The notes below the pieces were generated by a model. The model had not been told where the DNA came from. It saw only the letters and a program-made list of their open reading frames with translations, and did not search any database. From CAMLJR01 sp964500675 (GTDB lineage: Bacteria; Pseudomonadota; Gammaproteobacteria; Pseudomonadales; CAMLJR01), in the NCBI GenBank assembly GCA_964500675.1, contig CAZCNY010000003.1, forward strand, positions 1 through 64,000: a stretch of 64,000 bases of DNA, read 5' to 3'. Positions 42,234 to 52,734 of the stretch are shown here, in pieces. The first letter of the stretch is position 1; each line of letters starts with the position of its first letter. The translations under genes were made by a program, and so were the position numbers.

Positions 42234-44276
42234 ATGGCTAGACAAACGAGTTTTTTGGCGAACCTTCCGGGCAATCCAATCATTGCAGTGCTACTGCTGG
42301 CGATGATTGCAGGTCTAGGCGGCACTGCTTTCAATGCGTGGTATGTGCTGCGCTATGCGAGTTACGATCAGCATTATCTCGAGTTGACAGGTGAGTTGCG
42401 CGTTCTGTCGCAGCAGATCGCCACCTCGGCGCGCGAGGCGACGGCTGGTAAAGCCGCGGCGTTCGATGCGCTCAATAAGAGCCGCAAAGATTTCGACAAA
42501 GTGTTGCAGCAGTTGGTCAAGGGCGATGACAAAGCGCCCAGCCCGCAAGCGATGCTCGGTAAGGAATTGACCGACCTGAACGGTCTTTGGGGCAAGGTTA
42601 ACGCCGCCTCAGGCACGATCGTCAGCAACCGCGAGCGCGTACTGTTCCTGCACGATGTCGCGAAAACGCTGAACGATTCGATTCCCGAACTGCAACAGGA
42701 ATACAACAACGTCACCGAGATTCTCGCGTCGGGCGGTACCGGCGCAGACCAAGTGATGATTGCCCAGAAGCAATCGTGGCTGGCTGAACGAATCGCGCGC
42801 AACGTCGACAAGATGCTCGAGGGCCAATCCGATGCGCCGCAGGCGGCGGATCAATTCAACACCGACGCCGCCACGTTCGGTACCGTGTTGCAGGGCATGC
42901 TGAACGGCAATGTGGCGATGCGCATTTCGCGCGTCAACGACAAGGGCGCGCGGTCCAGCCTCGAAGAGATCAATAAGCTGTTTAAATTCGTCAGCGGCTC
43001 GGTCGACGAGATTTTCCAAGCGTCACCTGAGTTGTTGAAAACCAGCCAAGCGGCAGCTGCAATTACCGTCGATTCACCGAAAATCATGGAGTCCACTAGC
43101 AAGCTTGCCGAGCACATCAACCATCTTGAAGACGAGCGTTTCTTTACGACGCGCACGACGCTGATTTTCGTAGCGATCGTACTGGCGTCGTTGTTCGGGA
43201 TCGGTGTGTTGCAATTCACCAATACCCGCTCGCGTCTGCGCGAGACCGCAGAGCAAAACGAGCGTAACCAAAACGCGATTCTGCGTCTGCTCGACGAGTT
43301 GACCTATCTCGCCGATGGTGACTTGACTACCACCGCGACTGTGACCGAGGACTTCACGGGTGCGATCGCGGACTCGATCAACTTCACGATCGACCAGTTG
43401 CGGATTCTCGTGTCGCAGATTAACAACACGGCGGTGAAAGTCTCGCAAGCGGCGCAGGAAACACAGGGCACGGCGTTGAATCTCGCCGAAGCGTCCGAAC
43501 ACCAAGCGCAGGAAATTGCCGGTGCATCGGCGGCCGTTAACGAAATGGCCGTCACGATTGACCAGGTATCGTCGAACGCGTCCGAATCGGCCTCCGTTGC
43601 TGAGCGGTCGGTTGCGATCGCGAACACCGGCGCCGAAGTCGTACAGAACACCATCAAAGGCATGGATAATATTCGCGAGCAGATTCAAGAAACTTCGAAA
43701 CGTATTAAACGTCTCGGTGAATCGTCGCAAGAGATCGGCGATATCGTTAGCCTGATTAACGACATCGCTGACCAAACCAACATTCTCGCTCTTAACGCTG
43801 CGATTCAAGCGTCGATGGCGGGCGATGCGGGCCGCGGCTTCGCGGTCGTTGCCGACGAAGTTCAACGTCTTGCAGAGCGTTCATCCGCCGCCACGAAACA
43901 GATTGAAGCGCTCGTTAAAACGATTCAATCCGACACCAACGAAGCGGTTATCTCGATGGAACAAACCACCACCGAGGTGGTACGCGGTGCCCGTTTAGCG
44001 CAGGACGCCGGTCAAGCGCTCGAACAGATCGAGACCGTATCGCAGGAACTCGCTGAGTTGATTCAAAACATTTCTAACGCGGCGCGCCAACAGGCGTCGT
44101 CGGCGGGCCACATCTCCAACACCATGAATGTCATTCAGGAGATCACCTCGCAGACCTCGACGGGTACTACGACCACGGCGCGGTCGATCGGTAATCTCGC
44201 GTTGATGGCGCAGGAACTGAAGAACTCGGTGGCGGGCTTCAAGTTGCCAGAAGAGGGCAAACGGGCGGCGGGTTAA
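42234..44276 (+). CDS. pilJ: Twitching motility methyl-accepting receptor PilJ
   Basis: A 680-residue receptor. A membrane helix near residues 17-40, a periplasmic helical domain with the type IV pili methyl-accepting N-terminal fold (YDQHYLELTGELRVLSQQIA and its repeat further on), a second membrane helix (TTLIFVAIVLASLFGIGVLQF around 305-325), a HAMP-like segment and a long cytoplasmic signalling hairpin with VSLINDIADQTNILALNAAIQAS at the tip. It should sense pilus tension or pilin and control ChpA. GGGAG eight bases before ATG 42234. Confidence 0.96.
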   Translation: MARQTSFLANLPGNPIIAVLLLAMIAGLGGTAFNAWYVLRYASYDQHYLELTGELRVLSQQIATSAREATAGKAAAFDALNKSRKDFDKVLQQLVKGDDKAPSPQAMLGKELTDLNGLWGKVNAASGTIVSNRERVLFLHDVAKTLNDSIPELQQEYNNVTEILASGGTGADQVMIAQKQSWLAERIARNVDKMLEGQSDAPQAADQFNTDAATFGTVLQGMLNGNVAMRISRVNDKGARSSLEEINKLFKFVSGSVDEIFQASPELLKTSQAAAAITVDSPKIMESTSKLAEHINHLEDERFFTTRTTLIFVAIVLASLFGIGVLQFTNTRSRLRETAEQNERNQNAILRLLDELTYLADGDLTTTATVTEDFTGAIADSINFTIDQLRILVSQINNTAVKVSQAAQETQGTALNLAEASEHQAQEIAGASAAVNEMAVTIDQVSSNASESASVAERSVAIANTGAEVVQNTIKGMDNIREQIQETSKRIKRLGESSQEIGDIVSLINDIADQTNILALNAAIQASMAGDAGRGFAVVADEVQRLAERSSAATKQIEALVKTIQSDTNEAVISMEQTTTEVVRGARLAQDAGQALEQIETVSQELAELIQNISNAARQQASSAGHISNTMNVIQEITSQTSTGTTTTARSIGNLALMAQELKNSVAGFKLPEEGKRAAG

Positions 44277-44303
44277 GGCTGACCGCCGCCTCGGAGCGCA
44301 ATC

Positions 44304-45293
44304 ATGGAGGCGTGGCTGCAACCCGCACTGCCGGCGTTGAGCGATCAACAATTCGCCGATTGGCAACAGTTGATCGAAAGCGTCACTGGCATCGATCTTT
44401 CCCAGCATCGACCCATTTTGCAGGGCGGCTTAAGCCGCCGCCTGCGGCAACTCGGTCAATCCGATTACGACACTTATTTCGATCAGGTGACGCGCTGGCC
44501 CGATGGCATCGCCGAGTGGCGGCTTCTGCTCGACTCGATTGCGGTCAAAGAAACGAGCTTCTTTCGTCAGCCGGCGGCTTTCGAGCTCATGCGTAATTAT
44601 TTACGCAAGCGCGTGCACAGAACGCAGACGATCGATATCTGGAGCGTCGGTTGTTCGACGGGTGAAGAGCCTTATGGTCTTGCCATGGTTGCGACCGACG
44701 TGATCGAGCGCGAAAGCGCAGGCTGTTTCCTCGGTGTGCTCGCTACCGACCTCTGCACCGAAGCGTTGCAACGCGCGCGCGCAGGGCGTTTTCGCGCCAA
44801 GCGACTCGAACAAATTCCTGAAGCGTTGCGGCGCCGTTTTTTTTTCCTCGAAGAAAACGCGCAATTTTATCGCGTGCAGCCGACATTGCAGCGGCGAATT
44901 TGTTTTGCGCAAACGAATTTGCTCGAAATCGAACGGCTGCCGACCCTGCCGATGGACGTGATTTTCTGCCAGAACGTGCTGGTCTATTTTCGGCGCTGGC
45001 GCGTCAAACAAGTACTCGATGCGTTGGTCGAGCGCTTAAAGCCCGGTGGTTTGCTGGTATTGGGTCCCGGCGAAGCGGCGCATTGGCAGCATCCCGCGCT
45101 GGTGCGCACGGCGCATCAGGGTGTCACGGCGTGGTTGCGGCGTGTCGATCCGCAAGCGATACATGGCGACCCTACGAAAAGCTCCGATAAAAACCCTTCG
45201 AATACAGAGAACGTCGGGTTTCCCCATAAGGTAGCCTCTTCATACAGGGTGCTCTCTTCAAACAAGGTAGAAAACAATGGTCGGCGAGCGTAG
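44304..45293 (+). CDS. pilK: CheR-type methyltransferase PilK
   Basis: A 329-residue SAM-dependent protein-glutamate methyltransferase expected to modify PilJ. It has the CheR N-terminal domain (LIESVTGIDLSQHRPILQGG) and the SAM pocket (IWSVGCSTGEEPYGLAM; VIFCQNVLVYF; LVLGPGEA). A poorly conserved C-terminal tail of ~45 residues is polar. The chpA ATG lies inside its end (17-base overlap). Confidence 0.94.
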   Translation: MEAWLQPALPALSDQQFADWQQLIESVTGIDLSQHRPILQGGLSRRLRQLGQSDYDTYFDQVTRWPDGIAEWRLLLDSIAVKETSFFRQPAAFELMRNYLRKRVHRTQTIDIWSVGCSTGEEPYGLAMVATDVIERESAGCFLGVLATDLCTEALQRARAGRFRAKRLEQIPEALRRRFFFLEENAQFYRVQPTLQRRICFAQTNLLEIERLPTLPMDVIFCQNVLVYFRRWRVKQVLDALVERLKPGGLLVLGPGEAAHWQHPALVRTAHQGVTAWLRRVDPQAIHGDPTKSSDKNPSNTENVGFPHKVASSYRVLSSNKVENNGRRA

Positions 45294-48200
45294 AGATTAC
45301 ATAGCGCTGGAATGGGTAGCGAGCGAAATTGCAGAAACGCTGGCGCAAGCTGCCACCGCGCTCGAAGAGTTTTTGCAAAATCGCGACGACATAACGCGCT
45401 TACGTTTTTGTTTGACTTATATTCACCAAGTCTATGGCACACTAAAAATGGTGGAGTTCGCGGGAGCGGCGCTGCTCACCGGCGAAATGGAAGAGGTTGT
45501 GCAGAGTTTGCTGTCGCACAAGATCAGCGAAGCGCAGCGCGATGATGCGCTGCACGCGTTGAAAGTCGCGCTGTCAAAATTGCCCAACTATTTACAGCAA
45601 TTGCTCGCACAGCGGCGCGATGCTCCGACGGTATTGTTGCCGATGTTGAACGATTTGCGCGCGGTGCGTGGCGAGGCGCTGATCACGGAGTCCGCCGTAT
45701 TCGCACCGATATTGCCGCGCACGGCGACCCGCACAGAAGCGCTCGCGTCCGCAGGCGACGATTCGCCAGAAATTGCGAACCTTGCCGATATCGCGAAAAA
45801 ATTGCGGCAGATGTATCAGATGGCTCTGCTCAATTATCTGCGCCATCACGAGCCGCGCGAGAATCTCAATTATCTCGCCAAAGTGTGCGCGCGCCTGGCG
45901 AAATTGGCGGTGGGCCAACCGTCCGAAGCGCTCTGGAAAATTTGCATCGCATTGTTTGAAGGTTTATTGAATCGCTCGATTCAACCGACCGCTGCGGTCA
46001 AAGCATTGCTGCGCCAAGTCGATGGTCAGTTGAAATTGCTCGCCGAGCAGGGGACCGCTGCATTAACGCTTGAGCCACCGGCGACGCTGCTGAAAAACTT
46101 GCTCTATTACATCGCTGCGAGCGAAGCCAATTCGCGTTTCATCAACGAAATCAAACAGACATACAGTCTCGTGCAGGCGCTGCCCGACGCAGCGCAATTC
46201 GCTGAGGATGCCGGCGCCGAAGCGGCACAATCGATTAAAGCTGCGCTCGCGCAGCAACTCGCCGCCATTGCTGATCAATTAACGCAAGGCATGTCTATCG
46301 GTGCGACGCTTGCAGAAGTTAAGCGCGCGCAAGATACGACGGCACTGCTCGGTATGAACAGCGCGCAAAACATATTGCGCACGCTCGCGCAGCAGCTGCA
46401 AAGCGGCGCGGTCGATATCAATCAATCGGCGCGCGATTTGCGCCAGCTCGCCGAAGAGCTTGAGTTCGCACAGCGGCCGCTGACGCCGCGCCCGTTATTC
46501 AACGACAGCGAAGAAGCGCAGGAACAGCTCGACAAAGCTTTCGATGCCGTGATGCGCGAATCGCGCAACAGCCTCGAACAGGCCAAAGAAGCAATCATCG
46601 AATTTGTCGCCACGCAATGGCGGCATCAGTGCCTCGAAGATGTGCCCGAATTGCTCGCCGGCGTGCGCGGCAGTTTCGCATTAGCCGGTTTGCATCGCGC
46701 TGCCGCAGTGCTGGCCGCGTGCGAAAATTATGTGCGCAAGGATTTGCTCGAAGAGCACAAAATTCCTGCTTGGCAATTACTCGACACGCTGGCCGACGCG
46801 ATCGCTTCGGTCGATTATTATCTCGAACGCTTGAGCGAAGATGCCGACGCCGAGTGCGAAAGTATTCTCGCCGTGGCGGAGCAGAGTATTACCGTTCTTA
46901 TCAACACGCCGAGCACTGCTGTCGCGCCGCCGCCTGTGAGCGCACAGGTCATACCGTTTCAACGTCCCGGCGCGGTACCTGCCGACGATGTCCGCTTTCA
47001 TGACAATAGCGATATCGATACAGCGGGCGTAGCCGAGACGGAAGATACGCCTGCCGAGAGAGAAACTTTTGCAGAGCCCCAGGTAGAAATTGCAGACGAT
47101 TTCATCGCAGCGGCTGCGGAAGAAAATAACGTAGCACCAGCGCCTATCGAGGACATACCCGAGCAAGAGATCGTTGCACCGATCGTAACCGCGCCGATAG
47201 AGAGCCGCGAGAGCGATGACGATGCACTCGATGCAGAAATTATCGAAATCTTTATCGAAGAGGCTGGTGAAGTTCTCGATACGATCAATGAATATTTGCC
47301 GCAGTGGTCCGATTCGCCGACCGATGCCGAATCGCTCACGGTAATTCGGCGCGCGTTTCACACGCTAAAAGGCAGCGGCCGCATGGTCGGCGCGATCGAC
47401 ATCGGCGAGTTAGCGTGGTCGATCGAGAATATGCTCAATCGCATCATCGACGGCACGGTTAGCATCGACGCGACGCGCGTGGAAGCGGTCAAAGCAGCAG
47501 TTGCCACCGTGCCGGCAATGGTCGACGCCTTTCAGCATCGGCGCAAATTATCGCTGCCCATGGTGCAGGTCATCATGGCTCGCGCGTTTGCGCTGGCCAA
47601 AGAGCAGTCGCCGGAATTGCCGCCGCTGGATATGCAAATGGATATCGCGGCGTCGTCGATTGACACAGTTGCGGCAACCAGTGGATCCACACCGCCAGCG
47701 CCGGCCGTTATCGCAGCGGAAACGGCATTCGATATCGAAGCGAATGAAGCCGACGAGAACGATGCGCTGCTTGATATTTTCGCCAGCGAAGCGATAACGC
47801 ATATCGAAGCGATCGAAAATTTCATCGCGCGCGCCGAACAACTCGCCGGCCCCGCTGAATTGTCGGACGATTTGCAGCGCGCGCTGCACACGCTCAAAGG
47901 CAGTGCGCACATGGCCGAGGTCGGCCCAATCGCGCAGGTCGTCACACCGCTCGAACATTTGATCAAAGAATTGCGCGCCGCGCAGATGAAGGCCGGCAGC
48001 GACATCATGGCTGCGCTGCGACAAAGCACGCATTTATGTCGAGCAGGTCTCGCACAACTGACGACCGATCCTCATCGCGCGCTGCCGGGTACCGAGGATT
48101 TTGTCGAGTGGGTGGAGGCGCTGTACCACGCTCATCTCGCGCACATCGAAGACGAAAGTCCTATCAATGCCGACACGATTGCACCCTCTGCGATCAATCA

Positions 48201-51200
48201 TTTCCTCGCCGACGCGATCGAATTAATTTCGGCGGTCAGCGACGATCTCGGGTTGTGGCGACATCAGCGCCTCGACGACGAGCGGCAGCATACGCTGGCG
48301 GCGACGATCAGTCAGGTTGCCGACAGCGCCGAAATTTTGAATTTATCGCCCGTCACCGATCTCGCGCAGGCCTTGCAGGCGCTGCTGCGGCAGGGAGCGG
48401 ATCGCGTAGTCGATGATCGCTTTTTCGATTTGGCCGCGCGTGCAGCCGATGTTTTGATCGACATGCTCGATCGCCTCGCCGCCAATCAACAACCGCAACT
48501 TGAAACCAAGTTGATCGGCGCGCTGCAAGACTTTGAGTTCGACGGTGATACGTTTAACTTCGCCAGCGATACCGCAGAGCCCGCACTCGATATTCCTGTG
48601 CTCGACGATATTGTCGAAAGCGCGCCCGTTGCGATGATCGACGATATCGAGGTGCCGCTGGCGGAATTCGCCGGCGCTGAAGACGATGAAATATTAAAGA
48701 CGGAAGTTATTGAGATCGATGCCGCGCAACTGGGCGATGAACATGCGTATGCGGAATCCGAAACCGCGGATATCCAAAGTGAAGAAGATGGTGAAGAAGG
48801 TTTTGCCGCATTTGAAGAATTCGCTGTCGAAATTACCGCGTCCGGTGCGAATAACCGTGAAGTAATCGTCGACGAATCTGACGCAGGTGAATTCACGACG
48901 CTGCACAGTGACGAAATTGTTATCGAAGATGCGGCGTTTGCAGAAACGGATGCCGCGATCAATACAGATGACACGCAACCGATCACCGAATTGGTTTACT
49001 CCTCGGATAATGAGTTCGACGCAATTGATGCGACCGGCATTGCGCCGGAAGAGAGCGTTGAGGAAGAGAGCGCCGAAGCAAATACCGATACAGCGGATAT
49101 CGATCAAACCATCGTGTCGCGCACAAGCGATGTCGAACTGCAACCCGCATTTGCGCCGGCTCCGCCGCTGCATGAAGCGGGAGTGTTTGATGACGAAGAG
49201 ATCGATATAGAGATTCTCGAGATATTCCTCGAGGAAGCGGGCGATTTGCTCGAAGCTATAGACGAAGCGATTCACAACTGGGGCGATGATCGCGGCAACG
49301 GTTTTTATCTCGACGATTTGCAGCGGTTACTGCACACCCTCAAGGGTGGCGCACGCCTGGCCGGTTTGAAAAATCTCGGTAATTTAAGCCACAACTTTGA
49401 AACATTCCTGATCAACGCGCAGCAGCAAAGCCGCGCGATCGATGACAGTTTCCTCAATGAGGTGCAAACCTACCAAGACCAGCTGACGCATTTGGTCGAT
49501 GCTGTCAAGAAAGGCGGTCATAGCGCCGACCGCGCGCTGACGACAGCCGATTCGATAAACGCAGCAGTAGTGGATGCCGAAGCAATAACGCCTGTCGTGG
49601 AAGATGAAATTACTGCGGCCGATAAGACAGCGGCAGAAATCGATACGACAAGCGATGAGTCGCCGGTAGACAGCGCGCTGCGCGTTGAGGTGGAGCGGGA
49701 AACTGAGGCGCGTCGCGAAGCCAATGTGGTGCCGTTCGTGCGCCCAGAGCCGGCACCGTTCCAAGCGCCCGTGCCGCGCGAAACCGAAGATTTGCCGGAA
49801 ACGGGTGGCGTGCAACAGCAGCTGCGCCGCGGTCCGCAGGAAGTCATCAAAATTTCGGCGCAGCTGATCGAGCAATTGGTCAACCTCGCTGGCGAGACCT
49901 CGATCGCGCGCTCGCGCTCGGAAGAGCAGGTCAACGAATTCGTATTCTCACTCGACGAGATGCAAATCACCGTCGATCGCTTGCACGAACAGGTGCGCCG
50001 TCTCGATATCGAAACCGAGGCGCAGATGCTGTTCCGCCAGGAGCAGGTCGGCGAAGGTCTCGAAGGTTTCGATCCTCTCGAATTCGACCGCTACTCGTTG
50101 CTGCAACAATTATCGCGATCGTTGCTGGAATCGGCATCGGACTTGGTCGACATCAAAAATACGCTGGCGGAAAAAGCCCGCGACATGGAAACGCTGCTGG
50201 TGCAGCAGTCGCGCATCAATACCGAATTGCAGGAAGGTTTGATGCGTTCGCGTATGGTGCAATTCGCGCGCATGGTTCCGCGCCTTAGAAGAATCGTTAG
50301 ACAGGTTGCGGGCGAACTCGATAAGCAGGTCGACTTCTACGTCGACAACGCCGAGGGCGAACTCGATAGAACCGTGCTCGAGCGCGTCGTGGCGCCGCTC
50401 GAACACATGCTGCGTAACGCCATCGACCACGGCATCGAGCCCATCAACGACCGCGTTGCCGCCGGCAAAGCACCGCAGGGCACTGTGGTATTGAGTCTCG
50501 GTCGCGAGGGCGGCGAAATCGTTATGACGCTGACCGACGATGGCCGCGGTGTCGATCTTGAAGCCGTGCGCGCGAAAGCCATCGATCGCGGCTTGATGGT
50601 GCCGGGAGCAAATCTTTCCGACCACGAAGTGATGCAATTCATTCTGCAATCGGGGTTCTCGACGGCGAAACAGGTCACGCAGATTTCGGGCCGTGGCGTC
50701 GGCATGGATGTCGTTTCCAGCGAAATCAAACAGCTCGGCGGTTCGCTTGAAATCGATTCGGCGTGGGGTAAGGGCACGCGCTTCACGATTCGTCTGCCGT
50801 TCACGGTATCGGTCAACCGCGCCTTGATGGTCAGTGTGGCGGGCGATATCTACGCGATTCCGCTCAACTCGATCGAGGGTATCGTGCGCGTGAGCCCCTT
50901 TGAGCTCGAAGCGTACTACCAACCCGATGCACCGCTGTTCGAGTACGCGGGCCAGCCGTATTTGATGCGCTACATGGGCGCGCTGCTGCGCACGAGCGAT
51001 AAACCCAAGCTCGAAGGCGTGACGATGCCGCTGCCCGTGCTGCTCGTGCACAGCTCGGACCATTCGGTGGCGATTCAGGTCGATGGTCTCATGGGCTCGC
51101 GCGAAATCGTGGTGAAAACGCTGGGCCCGCAATTCGGTCTCGTGCAAGGTCTGTCGGGTGCGACGGTGCTCGGCGACGGTTCGGTGGTCGTGATTCTCGA

Positions 51201-51672
51201 CCTGCTCGCCATGATTCGCGCCGATGCCTTGCATCTGCATCGCGATCTCGCGCTGGGCCACGAAGAAATGGCACAGGAACGCACGCGTCCGCTGCTCGTG
51301 ATGGTGGTCGACGATTCGGTAACCGTGCGCAAAGTGACTTCGCGCTTCCTTGAGCGCCAAGGCATGGAGGTCATGCTCGCCAAAGACGGTGTCGACGCGA
51401 TCAGTCTGCTGCAGGAGGCCGAACAGATTCCCGACGTTATGCTGCTCGATATCGAAATGCCGCGCATGGACGGCTTCGAGGTGGCCAGCCGCGTGCGCCA
51501 CACCAGCCATTTGCAGGATATTCCGATCATCATGATCACGTCGCGCACTGGTGACAAACACCGCGAGCGGGCCTTGTCGCTCGGCGTCAATCGCTATCTC
51601 GGCAAGCCTTATCAGGAAATGCTGTTGCTCGACACCATCTACGAACTCACCGGGGTGACGGCGCCAGTATGA
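45277..51672 (+). CDS. chpA: Hybrid chemosensory kinase ChpA (Hpt-CheA-CheW-REC)
   Basis: The 2131-residue hub kinase of the Pil-Chp system. Hpt modules with the phosphorylatable His in HTLKGS/G are at His695 (FHTLKGSGRMVGA), His871 (LHTLKGSAHMAEV) and His1353 (LHTLKGGARLAGL); the N-terminal ~600 residues hold degenerate Hpt-like helical repeats. Acidic, Ala/Glu/Asp-rich linkers separate them (~1100-1320). From ~1525 come the dimerisation helix (VIKISAQLIEQLVNLAGETS), ATPase motifs (HMLRNAIDHGIEP, DDGRGVD, SGRGVGMDVV, GKGTRFTIRLP), a CheW-like domain, and a receiver with Asp2058 in LLDIEMPRMDG. Shorter than the ~2470-residue Pseudomonas protein. AAGG precedes ATG 45277. Confidence 0.96.
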   Translation: MVGERRDYIALEWVASEIAETLAQAATALEEFLQNRDDITRLRFCLTYIHQVYGTLKMVEFAGAALLTGEMEEVVQSLLSHKISEAQRDDALHALKVALSKLPNYLQQLLAQRRDAPTVLLPMLNDLRAVRGEALITESAVFAPILPRTATRTEALASAGDDSPEIANLADIAKKLRQMYQMALLNYLRHHEPRENLNYLAKVCARLAKLAVGQPSEALWKICIALFEGLLNRSIQPTAAVKALLRQVDGQLKLLAEQGTAALTLEPPATLLKNLLYYIAASEANSRFINEIKQTYSLVQALPDAAQFAEDAGAEAAQSIKAALAQQLAAIADQLTQGMSIGATLAEVKRAQDTTALLGMNSAQNILRTLAQQLQSGAVDINQSARDLRQLAEELEFAQRPLTPRPLFNDSEEAQEQLDKAFDAVMRESRNSLEQAKEAIIEFVATQWRHQCLEDVPELLAGVRGSFALAGLHRAAAVLAACENYVRKDLLEEHKIPAWQLLDTLADAIASVDYYLERLSEDADAECESILAVAEQSITVLINTPSTAVAPPPVSAQVIPFQRPGAVPADDVRFHDNSDIDTAGVAETEDTPAERETFAEPQVEIADDFIAAAAEENNVAPAPIEDIPEQEIVAPIVTAPIESRESDDDALDAEIIEIFIEEAGEVLDTINEYLPQWSDSPTDAESLTVIRRAFHTLKGSGRMVGAIDIGELAWSIENMLNRIIDGTVSIDATRVEAVKAAVATVPAMVDAFQHRRKLSLPMVQVIMARAFALAKEQSPELPPLDMQMDIAASSIDTVAATSGSTPPAPAVIAAETAFDIEANEADENDALLDIFASEAITHIEAIENFIARAEQLAGPAELSDDLQRALHTLKGSAHMAEVGPIAQVVTPLEHLIKELRAAQMKAGSDIMAALRQSTHLCRAGLAQLTTDPHRALPGTEDFVEWVEALYHAHLAHIEDESPINADTIAPSAINHFLADAIELISAVSDDLGLWRHQRLDDERQHTLAATISQVADSAEILNLSPVTDLAQALQALLRQGADRVVDDRFFDLAARAADVLIDMLDRLAANQQPQLETKLIGALQDFEFDGDTFNFASDTAEPALDIPVLDDIVESAPVAMIDDIEVPLAEFAGAEDDEILKTEVIEIDAAQLGDEHAYAESETADIQSEEDGEEGFAAFEEFAVEITASGANNREVIVDESDAGEFTTLHSDEIVIEDAAFAETDAAINTDDTQPITELVYSSDNEFDAIDATGIAPEESVEEESAEANTDTADIDQTIVSRTSDVELQPAFAPAPPLHEAGVFDDEEIDIEILEIFLEEAGDLLEAIDEAIHNWGDDRGNGFYLDDLQRLLHTLKGGARLAGLKNLGNLSHNFETFLINAQQQSRAIDDSFLNEVQTYQDQLTHLVDAVKKGGHSADRALTTADSINAAVVDAEAITPVVEDEITAADKTAAEIDTTSDESPVDSALRVEVERETEARREANVVPFVRPEPAPFQAPVPRETEDLPETGGVQQQLRRGPQEVIKISAQLIEQLVNLAGETSIARSRSEEQVNEFVFSLDEMQITVDRLHEQVRRLDIETEAQMLFRQEQVGEGLEGFDPLEFDRYSLLQQLSRSLLESASDLVDIKNTLAEKARDMETLLVQQSRINTELQEGLMRSRMVQFARMVPRLRRIVRQVAGELDKQVDFYVDNAEGELDRTVLERVVAPLEHMLRNAIDHGIEPINDRVAAGKAPQGTVVLSLGREGGEIVMTLTDDGRGVDLEAVRAKAIDRGLMVPGANLSDHEVMQFILQSGFSTAKQVTQISGRGVGMDVVSSEIKQLGGSLEIDSAWGKGTRFTIRLPFTVSVNRALMVSVAGDIYAIPLNSIEGIVRVSPFELEAYYQPDAPLFEYAGQPYLMRYMGALLRTSDKPKLEGVTMPLPVLLVHSSDHSVAIQVDGLMGSREIVVKTLGPQFGLVQGLSGATVLGDGSVVVILDLLAMIRADALHLHRDLALGHEEMAQERTRPLLVMVVDDSVTVRKVTSRFLERQGMEVMLAKDGVDAISLLQEAEQIPDVMLLDIEMPRMDGFEVASRVRHTSHLQDIPIIMITSRTGDKHRERALSLGVNRYLGKPYQEMLLLDTIYELTGVTAPV

Positions 51673-51697
51673 ACCGTCTGTCGGTGAGCAGACCGCG

Positions 51698-52627
51698 GTG
51701 AGCACACAGCTGTTTGGCCCGCAGATCGGCATCGTGGCCGGTACCGATCTGAATCGGCATGTGTTGAAGAAATTATTGCTCGAGTCGGGCTATGGTGCGC
51801 GCTGCGTCGATCCGCAACTGCTGGAGCACTGTCTACAAGAGGATGCCAATAAACCCGATGCGTGGCTGCTCGATTCGAGCGATCCCGATGTCGACGCGCT
51901 CGTCGCGCAAATCGTGCAGCATTCCGAGTCGCCGTTTCTGATCAACGATGAATACCCGCCCGCGCAGCCCGAAGCATTCGCGGATTGGCGCCGCCGCGTG
52001 CTCGATAAACTGGAAGAATTGGTCGCATCGGTCGCGGCGGCGCCGTATGTCGATATCGAGGCGCCCGCTGCGGTGTGGGTGCTGGCGGCATCGACTGGCG
52101 GCCCCGAAGCGGTCGGCGAATTCTTGGCGACATTGCGATCGGGTTTGCCTATCGCGATGGTGTATGCGCAGCACATCGAGCTCGGCTTCGATCGTGTGCT
52201 AAAAAATGCGCTGGAGAAGCATCGACATTACCCGAGCACGCTCTGCCGCGGCGAGCAGTATCTGCGCAAGGGCGGATTGCTCGTGGTGCCGGCCGATAAA
52301 CAGGTACGCTTCCTGCCGTTTCATCGCGTGCTGGAGACGCGCAACACATGGGAGGGGCGCTATCAACCCGCCATCGATCAAGTGGTCGGCGATATTGCGC
52401 GACTTTATCAGCAGCGCTGTGGGGTGATCGTGTTTAGCGGTTTATGCGACGATGGCGCGCTTGGCTGCCGCGTTGTGCAAGCGAACGGCGGCGAAGTGTG
52501 GGCGCAGACGCCTGACTCGTGTGTCAGCCCCGACATGCCTAACGCAGCGCTTGCGACGGGCACGGTTTGCGTACAGGGGACGCCAACACAACTGGCGCAA
52601 GCGTTGAACAGTCGCTACAGTCAATAG
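51698..52627 (+). CDS. chpB: CheB-type methylesterase ChpB
   Basis: A 309-residue protein-glutamate methylesterase, reversing PilK on PilJ. The catalytic triad is visible: Ser132 in AASTGGPEAVG, His159 in YAQHIELGFD and Asp252 in SGLCDDGALG. The N-terminal ~110 residues resemble a receiver (GIVAGTDLNRHVLKKLLLES; Asp59 in DAWLLDSSDP) but the N-terminal acidic pair is missing, so regulation by phosphorylation is doubtful. GTG 51698 start, 25 bases after chpA. Confidence 0.92.
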   Translation: MSTQLFGPQIGIVAGTDLNRHVLKKLLLESGYGARCVDPQLLEHCLQEDANKPDAWLLDSSDPDVDALVAQIVQHSESPFLINDEYPPAQPEAFADWRRRVLDKLEELVASVAAAPYVDIEAPAAVWVLAASTGGPEAVGEFLATLRSGLPIAMVYAQHIELGFDRVLKNALEKHRHYPSTLCRGEQYLRKGGLLVVPADKQVRFLPFHRVLETRNTWEGRYQPAIDQVVGDIARLYQQRCGVIVFSGLCDDGALGCRVVQANGGEVWAQTPDSCVSPDMPNAALATGTVCVQGTPTQLAQALNSRYSQ

Positions 52628-52734
52628 ATGATGTCGAAAGACGGTAGCCGAAATCGAAAAAACGATAGCTAAAACCGGAGGGAGGCGCGCTGTTGATGTT
52701 CGCGCGCTAGAACAGAGGGTGCTTGGAGGGAATG

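Noticed and set aside
50110..51732. 540-residue open frame antisense to chpA
   Set aside because: It lies entirely opposite the kinase, CheW and receiver domains of chpA, has a shadow-type composition rich in His, Arg and Asp, and no ribosome site or family. Codon bias in GC-rich DNA produces such frames.
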